Assembly (NCBI GenBank): GCA_910579925.1
Contig: CAJTVY010000021.1
Location: forward strand, 1-51,678
Length of the DNA stretch: 51,678 bases
Reading direction: 5' to 3'
Source of the DNA: an uncultured Dorea sp.
GTDB lineage: Bacteria; Bacillota; Clostridia; Lachnospirales; Lachnospiraceae
Below, piece after piece: positions 46,134 to 51,678 of the stretch. The position numbers and the translations under genes were made by a program. The notes beneath the pieces were generated by a model. That model was not told where the DNA came from. It saw only the letters and a program-made list of their open reading frames with translations, and ran no database searches. Within the stretch, counting starts at the first letter, position 1, and each line of letters opens with the position of its first letter.

Positions 46134-47150
46134 ATGGGATTAATGGAGGCAGTCATCGACATACCGGCTGAACATGAGGGAAACGTGTTTGGCCAGTTTG
46201 ATGTTTTTGCGAAAAAAATAGAGCGGACCCTTCATGTGACGCTGATCGCCAGGGGCGAGAGTGTCAAGATCATGGGAGAAGCGGCGAATGTAGAGAAGGC
46301 GAAGAAGGTTCTTTCCCAGCTTGTGGGGCTGTCAAAAAGGGGCAGTATGATTCAGGAGCAGAATGTGGACTATACCCTTGCCCTTGTCATGGAAGACAGT
46401 AAGGAGAGTATCCTTAATCTGGATGCAGAGATTATCTGTCATACCCTGCAGGGCAAACCGATTAAGCCTAAGACACTGGGGCAGAAGGCTTACGTGGACG
46501 CCATGCGTAAGAAGATGATCGTATTTGGCCTGGGGCCGGCAGGCACGGGAAAGACTTACCTGGCTATGGCCATGGCGATTACTGCATTTCGTAATAACGA
46601 GGTGGGAAGGATTATACTGACAAGGCCCGCCATTGAAGCCGGAGAGAAACTTGGTTTTCTGCCAGGAGATCTTCAGAGTAAGATCGATCCTTATCTCCGC
46701 CCCCTATATGATGCACTCTATCAGATCATGGGGGCTGAGAGTTTCTTAAAGAATTCAGAAAGAGGGCTTATTGAGGTAGCTCCTCTGGCTTATATGAGAG
46801 GACGGACGCTGGATAATGCGTATATCATTCTGGATGAGGCGCAGAATACGACGCCGGCTCAGATGAAGATGTTTCTCACAAGAATCGGTTTTGGTTCCAG
46901 GGTGGCTGTTACGGGAGACACTTCTCAGAAGGATCTGCCGGCCGGCCAGGTATCGGGACTTGACGTGGCGATTTCTGTCCTTAAGAATATCGACGATATC
47001 GGGATCTGTCATCTGACCAGCAAGGACGTGGTCCGCCATCCCCTGGTTCAGAAGATTGTGAAAGCGTACGAAGAATATGAGAGCCGCAGCAGGAGCCGCG
47101 AAAGAGAGGGCCGCAAGAAACAGATAAAGAACAAAAGGAGAAAATCATGA
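46134..47150 (+). CDS. phoH: PhoH-family ATPase
   Basis: 338 residues. The N-terminal KH-like region (LHVTLIARGESVKIMGEAANVEKAKKVLSQL) is followed by a P-loop ATPase with Walker A GLGPAGTGKTYLAMA and Walker B YIILDEAQNTTPAQMKMFLTRIGFGS. PhoH proteins are RNA helicase-like ATPases often paired with YbeY in rRNA processing; here the ybeY gene overlaps by four bases. Three bases separate it from yqfD, so it lies in the same operon. The C terminus is basic (SRSREREGRKKQIKNKRRK). Confidence 0.95.
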   Translation: MGLMEAVIDIPAEHEGNVFGQFDVFAKKIERTLHVTLIARGESVKIMGEAANVEKAKKVLSQLVGLSKRGSMIQEQNVDYTLALVMEDSKESILNLDAEIICHTLQGKPIKPKTLGQKAYVDAMRKKMIVFGLGPAGTGKTYLAMAMAITAFRNNEVGRIILTRPAIEAGEKLGFLPGDLQSKIDPYLRPLYDALYQIMGAESFLKNSERGLIEVAPLAYMRGRTLDNAYIILDEAQNTTPAQMKMFLTRIGFGSRVAVTGDTSQKDLPAGQVSGLDVAISVLKNIDDIGICHLTSKDVVRHPLVQKIVKAYEEYESRSRSREREGRKKQIKNKRRKS

Positions 47151-47641
47151 CGCTTTATTTTGAAGAAGAGGGAGAAATCACGCTCCCTTTAAAGTGTTGC
47201 GAAATTGCAGAAAAGGTGATCGAATCCGCTCTTGATGTGGTTTGCTGCCCCTATGAGGCGCAGGTGAATCTTCTGCTTACGACGAATACACAGATTCAGG
47301 AGATGAACTCAGAGTTCAGAGGGATTGAAAAACCAACGGACGTGCTTTCGTTTCCGATGATTGAATATCCGAATCCTGGGGAATTTGATTTTCTGAAGGA
47401 GAGGGACGACTGCTTTGACCCGGAGACCGGGGAACTTTCTCTGGGAGACATTGTCATCTCGAAAGAGAAAGTCATTGCCCAGGCAGAAGAATACGGACAT
47501 TCCGTTCTGCGGGAATATGCGTTTCTGATTGCGCATTCCGTCCTGCATCTGACCGGATACGACCATATGGAGGAAGAAGAACGCCGGGTCATGGAGAAAA
47601 AGCAGGATGAGATTATGGATGTTCTGAATATAATACGATAA
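47147..47641 (+). CDS. ybeY: Endoribonuclease YbeY
   Basis: 164 residues. YbeY is a single-strand endoribonuclease needed for 16S rRNA 3' maturation. The catalytic zinc motif is HSVLHLTGYDHMEEEER (three His), preceded by EKPTDVLSFPM and SLGDIVISKEKV. It overlaps phoH by four bases, the conserved pair. Confidence 0.96.
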   Translation: MTLYFEEEGEITLPLKCCEIAEKVIESALDVVCCPYEAQVNLLLTTNTQIQEMNSEFRGIEKPTDVLSFPMIEYPNPGEFDFLKERDDCFDPETGELSLGDIVISKEKVIAQAEEYGHSVLREYAFLIAHSVLHLTGYDHMEEEERRVMEKKQDEIMDVLNIIR

Positions 47642-47654
47642 GAGGGAGCAATTT

Positions 47655-49313
47655 ATGGCTGAACGACGAAGAAAAAGAGATAAGAGTTTTCTGGTCCAGG
47701 GATCGATTCTGGCATTTGCGGGAGTGATCACCAAGATCATAGGCGCCGTTTACAGAATTCCCCTTACCAACACCGTAGGTACGGAGGGAATGGGGTACTA
47801 TAATGTGGCGTTTTCTATCTATACTATCGCCCTTATGCTTACTTCCTACAGTCTTCCTCTGGCCGTCTCCAAGCTGGTTTCCGCCAGGGTGGCGGTAGGA
47901 GAGTACCGGAACGCTTATAAAGTGTTCAAGTGTGCCATGATGTTTGCGGTTGTTGCCAGCGGCGTGGTGTCTGTGGCTATATTTTTCGGGGCGGAATTTA
48001 TTGCGGATACATTGATGTCCATGGATCTGAGCGTCTATGCGCTGCGTGTTCTTGCGCCTTGTATTTTCGTGGTGGCGCTGCTGGGGGTGATCCGCGGATT
48101 CTTTCAGGGAAATGGCTCTATGATGCCTACGGCATTTTCCCAGGTGATTGAGCAGATTGTGAATGCGGTAGCCTCTGTTGTGGGTGCGTATCTGCTGCTG
48201 CAGACGGGGAAGAAGATTGCTCAGACCAGGGGGGACGACTCTTATGGACCGGCCTATGCGGCCGCCGGGGGAACTGTGGGCACGATCATGGGCGCCTTTG
48301 TGGCCCTGCTGTTTGTGTTCGTGGTCTTTATCGCCTATTACCAGTTGTTCCGAAAGAAGATGCGAAGGGACAGAAGCCGGAAGAGAGAGAGTTATCAGAG
48401 GATTTACAGAATTCTGTTTCTGACGATTGCCCCGGTGATCTTAAGCGCAACGGTCTACAATATCAGTGATTTCCTGGATACGGCTATTTTCAATAATATA
48501 ATGGCGGCACAGGGATTTAAGAAGACGGAGTACGCAAGTCTCATGGGGATTTTCGGAAGCCAGTTCAATACGCTGATTAACGTGCCCCTGTCTGTGGCTA
48601 CGGCTCTGGCGGCATCGCTGATTCCTAGTCTGGTGGCCACAGTGCAGACAGGGAGCAGAAAGCAGATACATAGGAAGATTGATACGGCGATCCGATTCAA
48701 TATGATGATCGCCATTCCCAGTGCAGTGGGACTTACGATTCTTGCAAGGCCGCTGATGGATCTTCTTTTTTACACAGAGGATAACACCACGGCTGCGCTT
48801 ATGCTGCAGTTAGGCGCAATCTCGGTTATATTTTACTGTCCTTCTACACTGACGAATTCGGTTCTTCAGGGGCTGGACGATATGATGACTCCTGTGAAGA
48901 ATTCCACGATTGCGCTGGTGGTTCATATCATTTCGCTGTTTGTGATGATGGTGGCGTTTAAGTGGAATATCTATGCAGTGGTCATGAGCCGGACTATATT
49001 TGCAGCAACGGTTTATATGCTGAATTCTCATGCGCTGCGGGAGCGGATCGGTTATGTGCAGGAACGTAAACGGACATTTATAATACCGATTATTGCAGCG
49101 GGTATTATGGGCGCCGTTGCGGTGATCGTCCACCTGCTCTTTGAACTGTTTGCAGGGGCGAGGATTGCTACCGTTTTTGCTCTGCTGGCAGCAGTTCCGA
49201 CCTATGGCGCCGCACTGGTACTGCTGGGAGGCGTTACGGAGGATGAGATTGAGAGTATGCCAAAAGGCGCTCTGCTTTTGTCTATCTGCCAGAAAACCCA
49301 TCTGTTAAGATAA
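47655..49313 (+). CDS. MurJ/SpoVB-type oligosaccharide flippase
   Basis: 552 residues with about fourteen hydrophobic segments; a MOP-superfamily flippase. The start QGSILAFAGVITKIIGAVYRIPLTNTVGTEGMGYYN is the family signature shared by SpoVB and YtgP/MurJ of Firmicutes, which flip lipid II for vegetative or spore peptidoglycan. Basic loops such as RKKMRRDRSRKRESY lie in the cytoplasm. AGAGGGAGCAATTT precedes ATG 47655, and ybeY ends 13 bases earlier. Whether it is the vegetative or sporulation paralogue cannot be decided; nearby sporulation genes lean to the latter. Confidence 0.88.
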   Translation: MAERRRKRDKSFLVQGSILAFAGVITKIIGAVYRIPLTNTVGTEGMGYYNVAFSIYTIALMLTSYSLPLAVSKLVSARVAVGEYRNAYKVFKCAMMFAVVASGVVSVAIFFGAEFIADTLMSMDLSVYALRVLAPCIFVVALLGVIRGFFQGNGSMMPTAFSQVIEQIVNAVASVVGAYLLLQTGKKIAQTRGDDSYGPAYAAAGGTVGTIMGAFVALLFVFVVFIAYYQLFRKKMRRDRSRKRESYQRIYRILFLTIAPVILSATVYNISDFLDTAIFNNIMAAQGFKKTEYASLMGIFGSQFNTLINVPLSVATALAASLIPSLVATVQTGSRKQIHRKIDTAIRFNMMIAIPSAVGLTILARPLMDLLFYTEDNTTAALMLQLGAISVIFYCPSTLTNSVLQGLDDMMTPVKNSTIALVVHIISLFVMMVAFKWNIYAVVMSRTIFAATVYMLNSHALRERIGYVQERKRTFIIPIIAAGIMGAVAVIVHLLFELFAGARIATVFALLAAVPTYGAALVLLGGVTEDEIESMPKGALLLSICQKTHLLR

Positions 49314-49390
49314 GTTACCTTAAAATATGAGAAAATCTGCATAAAACATCGAAAAATCACCGATACTGTACTAAAAAAGGAGTTGTCCTT

Positions 49391-49786
49391 ATGAGGAATA
49401 AGTATGGTATCGGATTTTTTGGAGTAATGATTGTATGTCTGATGTTGGTTACGGGAGCTTATCAGTTAAGTTATCAGAGAGCGAAAGAGAAGTCAGAAAT
49501 GAAGGTTGCCGAGGAAACCCGGACGCAGGATGTTACGGTAACCACACCCGAGCCGGCTCCCGCCACGGTTGCGGCGGACGGGCAGGCGCTTAAGGAAGAC
49601 TGCTATTATCTGATGGAGGTAAACGGGTACGTGGTGGTATACTTAAGCGACAAGAAGACGCCTTATGAGTATACGGATATTAAGTATGACGAACTTCCGG
49701 CAGAAATTCGGGATGAGATTCGCAATGGCAAATATATGGAGGATGCCAAGACTCTCTATGGTTTTCTGGAAAATTACTCGAGTTGA
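49391..49786 (+). CDS. BofC C-terminal-domain-like exported protein
   Basis: 131 residues. A membrane/signal segment (GIGFFGVMIVCLMLVTGAYQL) is followed by a Thr/Pro/Ala-rich linker and a C-terminal domain (DCYYLMEVNGYVVVYLSDKKTPYEYTDIKYDELP, YGFLENYSS). This resembles the BofC C-terminal domain, which in B. subtilis inhibits SpoIVB in the SigK checkpoint; here the N-terminal domain is absent. AAAAAGGAGTTGTCCTT precedes ATG 49391. No clear forespore promoter was found. Confidence 0.65.
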   Translation: MRNKYGIGFFGVMIVCLMLVTGAYQLSYQRAKEKSEMKVAEETRTQDVTVTTPEPAPATVAADGQALKEDCYYLMEVNGYVVVYLSDKKTPYEYTDIKYDELPAEIRDEIRNGKYMEDAKTLYGFLENYSS

Positions 49787-49888
49787 TGTTCTATGACAGA
49801 AATGTCAGTAGACTTTTGGGGGAAGATAGTGTAAGATAAGTAAAGATTAAGGAAGAGATTATGATAAAGTACAGGAAGGAAGTGAGCT

Positions 49889-50110
49889 ATGGACGATCAG
49901 AAGATTACCAGAATTAACGAACTGTACCACAAGTCCAAGGGGGAAGGGCTGACAGACGAAGAACGCATAGAACAACAGATTCTGCGGCGGGAGTATGTGG
50001 ATTTATTTAAGAGAAATCTGCGAGGACAACTGGATAAGATATCGATTCGGGAAGAAGACGGTTCGATTACGAATCTGGGGGAGAAGTTTGGAATCAAAAA
50101 AGGAAATTAG
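49889..50110 (+). CDS. DUF896 (YnzC/YneP-type) protein
   Basis: 73 residues. DUF896 signature: KITRINELYHKSKGEGLTDEERIEQQILRREYVDLFKRNLRGQLDKI, a three-helix bundle. It is a small cytoplasmic protein of unknown function, regulated by LexA in B. subtilis (YnzC region). AGGAAGGAAGTGAGCT precedes ATG 49889. The end overlaps the cyclo-ligase gene by 23 bases. Confidence 0.92.
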   Translation: MDDQKITRINELYHKSKGEGLTDEERIEQQILRREYVDLFKRNLRGQLDKISIREEDGSITNLGEKFGIKKGN

Positions 50111-50657
50111 ACGCAGGATCCGGCAAGAACGGGATATGATAGAAGCGGAACGCTGGTTACGGAATACGGACAGGATTACTGCCGCGGTGATTCGTCATCC
50201 ATGGTTTGTGTGTGAGAAGGATGTGTATCTTTACGTGGATTGTAAAGGAGAGGCCGGGACGGGAAAGATTATGGCGGAAGCGTTTCAGAGAGGGAAGAAT
50301 GTATGGGTTCCCCGGGTAACGGGGAATTCCATGCATTTTTATCGTATTCGGGGGCTTGCGGAGCTAAGGCCTGGTACATATGGTATTTTAGAGCCCGCAG
50401 GAATGGAGAAAGCGGATGGAAAACAGGGGCTGATACTGATGCCGGGGGTGGCGTTTGATCAGCAGTGTCACCGGGTCGGATATGGCGGCGGATATTACGA
50501 CAGATTTCTTGAACAGCATGGAAATCTGCGCAGAATGGCGATTGCGTTCGAATTCCAGGTGATGGACAAAGTACCTTTTGAAGAACATGACGTCTGCCCG
50601 GAGGTTCTGATTACAGAGAGACGAATCATCGGCAGGAGTATAGAGAGTGATAGATGA
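50088..50657 (+). CDS. 5-formyltetrahydrofolate cyclo-ligase family protein
   Basis: 189 residues from TTG 50088, preceded by GGGGGAG within the upstream gene; the frame extends upstream but the family start (ESKKEIRRRIRQERD) fits here. The enzyme converts 5-formyl-THF to methenyl-THF with ATP. Motifs: KKEIRRRIRQERDMI, VYLYVDCKGEAGTGKIM, YGILEPAG, and LMPGVAFDQQCHRVGYGGGYYDRFL (substrate and ATP). It overlaps DUF896 by 23 bases. Confidence 0.93.
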   Translation: MESKKEIRRRIRQERDMIEAERWLRNTDRITAAVIRHPWFVCEKDVYLYVDCKGEAGTGKIMAEAFQRGKNVWVPRVTGNSMHFYRIRGLAELRPGTYGILEPAGMEKADGKQGLILMPGVAFDQQCHRVGYGGGYYDRFLEQHGNLRRMAIAFEFQVMDKVPFEEHDVCPEVLITERRIIGRSIESDR

Positions 50658-50673
50658 ACAGGAAGGTGTGCAT

Positions 50674-50856
50674 ATGCAGGAAGGATTACCAAAGGATCCC
50701 GTGATGATGCTGAGTGTCGTGAATACGAAGCTGCGGGATTTTTATCATTCACTGGATGATCTGTGTGAAGATCTGGGCGTGGAGAAGGAAGAGATTGTGA
50801 GGAAACTGAAAGGAATCGGCTATGAGTATGATGAAGACAGACGGCAGTTTGTCTGA
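50674..50856 (+). CDS. DUF4250 small protein
   Basis: 60 residues from ATG 50674, which has AGGAAGG seven bases upstream; GTG 50647 overlaps the previous gene and lacks a binding site. DUF4250 features: PKDPVMMLSVVNTKLRDFYHSLDDLCEDLGVEKEEI and GYEYDEDRRQFV. It is a small helical, DNA-binding-like protein of unknown role, common in Clostridia and often near folate or chaperone genes. Confidence 0.9.
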   Translation: MQEGLPKDPVMMLSVVNTKLRDFYHSLDDLCEDLGVEKEEIVRKLKGIGYEYDEDRRQFV

Positions 50857-50907
50857 GGGTGAAAAGTAAACATAAAATATGACAGAAAGGGAAGAACGTC
50901 AAGAAAA

Positions 50908-51039
50908 ATGTATAATGAAATCGATAAAAGGCTTTGGGCAAAGAAACGGCCGCTTACCGAAATCCTGCGTACTCAATTTTGGGTGCCCGTTCGTGTGAGT
51001 AAACAAGATTCTGAAAAAATACGAGAGGAGGGCGGATAG
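50908..51039 (+). CDS. Small ORF, 43 residues, upstream of the nuclease-like gene
   Basis: The frame runs from ATG 50908 to TAG 51037-51039 and encodes a 43-residue, basic protein beginning MYNEIDKRLWAKKRPL and ending SEKIREEGG. No known family was recognised. The start lies within the 41-bp repeat, and the same MYNEID start recurs at 51642, which supports translation. The stop is nine bases before the nuclease-like start, so the two would be cotranscribed; a regulator or antitoxin role is possible but unproven. Its GAAAGGGA binding site is about 13 bases from the ATG, slightly far. Confidence 0.4.
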   Translation: MYNEIDKRLWAKKRPLTEILRTQFWVPVRVSKQDSEKIREEGG

Positions 51040-51048
51040 GGAGGGAAT

Positions 51049-51573
51049 ATGGAAAGAAACATAAGTGTTATCAAGGATGTGAACGGGAACCAGATTGTTA
51101 TTGTGAATGATATTCGATTTAAAGGGAAAAGAAACATAGACTGGGATGAGGTTGAACAATATTTAAAACAGTATGTTGGAGAATTTATAGAAATCGCAGA
51201 AAGTAAAGAAATCATATATATTGGCAGTGATCTTCCTGATGAATATTCTGGTTCAAATTATACTGCAAAATTAAAAGGAGCATTGGCAAAGGCAAAAGCA
51301 AATGCTGCACAAGGAATCCCAGAGATAATAGAAATTGCCCAAAATAAAAGATTTCGGGAAAATCTGGAAAGAAAACATGATAAAAATGCGAAATATGGCT
51401 GGTATCGATATGATTCCAGATTTGCAATACCAGTTTTTGATGAAAATAATGATGTTTTGCGGTATAATATATTTCATGCAGAACTGGTGATAAGACATTC
51501 TGAGAATAGAAAACTGTATTTATACGATATCATAAACATAAAAAAAGAAACGAGCACCCCGCTTGAGCCATAA
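51049..51573 (+). CDS. Phage/polymorphic-toxin nuclease-like protein (PBECR-type, tentative)
   Basis: 174 residues. The C-terminal half (YGWYRYDSRFAIPVFDE, LRYNIFHAELVIRHSENRKLYLYDIINIKKETSTPLEP) resembles the nuclease-like modules of the Phage-Barnase-EndoU-ColicinE5-RelE (PBECR) group that end phage and polymorphic toxin proteins. The N-terminal half (INVIKDVNGN-like start, then DWDEVEQYLKQYVGEFIEI and SGSNYTAKLKGALAKAKANAAQGIPEIIEIA) is helical. No signal peptide. The region is much more AT-rich than the rest of the window. ATG 51049 has GGGAGGGAAT upstream. Assignment by memory of the family, not by search; it could also be a house gene of an integrated element. Confidence 0.55.
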   Translation: MERNISVIKDVNGNQIVIVNDIRFKGKRNIDWDEVEQYLKQYVGEFIEIAESKEIIYIGSDLPDEYSGSNYTAKLKGALAKAKANAAQGIPEIIEIAQNKRFRENLERKHDKNAKYGWYRYDSRFAIPVFDENNDVLRYNIFHAELVIRHSENRKLYLYDIINIKKETSTPLEP

Positions 51574-51641
51574 AGCTGTACGGTAAAAAACCCGCTTCTT
51601 TTTGTATAGTATATGTTGGAAAGGGAAAAAAGTCAAGAGAA

Positions 51642-51678
51642 ATGTATAATGAAATTGATTTAGATATAATAGATATAA
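51642..51678 (+). CDS. Start of a second copy of the small ORF (cut by window end)
   Basis: ATG 51642 begins MYNEIDLDIIDI, sharing MYNEID and the upstream 41-bp repeat with the ORF at 50908. The frame is open to the window end. It suggests that a second cassette follows. Confidence 0.35.
   Translation, partial: MYNEIDLDIIDI

Larger units (their letters stand above)
50885..51659 (+). repeat. 41-bp direct repeat flanking the nuclease-like gene
   Basis: Copy 1 at 50885-50925 and copy 2 at 51619-51659 match at 37 of 41 bases. Both contain GAAAGGGAA as a possible binding site and ATGTATAATGAAAT as the start of a small ORF encoding MYNEID. The repeats bracket the nuclease-like gene and suggest tandem duplication of a small-ORF/nuclease cassette. 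Confidence 0.85.

Noticed and set aside
49791..49817. Small hairpin TGACA/TGTCA with short T-run after the BofC-C-like gene
   Set aside because: Only five strong pairs; could be chance, not enough to call a terminator.

Overview
The window looks like a chromosomal segment of a spore-forming, low-to-mid GC Gram-positive anaerobe of the Clostridia, most likely a Lachnospiraceae gut bacterium. The reasons are a complete spoIIIA operon, yqfC-yqfD, a BofC-C-like protein, Clostridia-type small genes (DUF896, DUF4250), the Firmicutes order rimP-nusA-rnpM-ylxQ-infB-rbfA-nrnA-truB-ribF followed by rpsO-pnp, and strong AGGAGG ribosome binding sites. No rRNA, tRNA, CRISPR array or insertion sequence is visible, and no stretch over 300 bases lacks a gene.

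Layout. Positions 1-3730 hold the heat-shock chaperones grpE (5' end outside the window), dnaK and dnaJ. A secreted GHL10 glycosidase-like protein follows (3776-5038). Positions 5121-10408 hold a divergent module: an LnrLMN-like ABC exporter on the minus strand and a HisKA_3/NarL-type two-component system on the plus strand, separated by a near-perfect 15-bp inverted repeat that covers both putative -10 regions. ridA and a Mrp/Nbp35-type Fe-S carrier come next (10501-11747). Positions 11841-17168 hold an OmpR/BceS-like two-component system followed by a VTC-type polyphosphate-polymerase-like protein, a DUF4956 membrane protein and a secreted Cthe_2159-like beta-helix protein. xpaC-telA sit at 17308-19763.

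Positions 19788-32940 are the translation and RNA block: rimP-nusA-rnpM-ylxQ-infB-rbfA-nrnA-truB-ribF, a Na/Pi cotransporter, rpsO and pnp, with hairpin leaders in front of rimP and pnp. Positions 33006-37959 are the sporulation operon spoIIIAA-AH behind a candidate SigE promoter. Positions 38055-40578 hold an FtsA-like ATPase with a long acidic linker and beta-grasp-like repeats. Positions 40678-44456 hold orphan genes, a HAD phosphatase, ilvN-ilvC and a YjfB-type motility protein behind a textbook SigD promoter.

Positions 44488-50856 hold yqfC-yqfD behind a SigE promoter, then phoH, ybeY, a MurJ/SpoVB-type flippase, a BofC-C-like protein, DUF896, a 5-formyl-THF cyclo-ligase and DUF4250. The last 800 bases are AT-rich and unlike the rest. 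They hold a small ORF and a gene resembling phage/polymorphic-toxin nuclease domains, flanked by a 41-bp direct repeat (37/41 identical), so a second copy of the cassette appears to begin at the window edge.

The most interesting systems are the regulated VTC-DUF4956-Cthe_2159 envelope cluster, the repeated small-ORF/nuclease-like cassette at the right edge, and the FtsA-like protein with beta-grasp-like repeats. All functional statements rest on motif recognition by eye; no database search was run.
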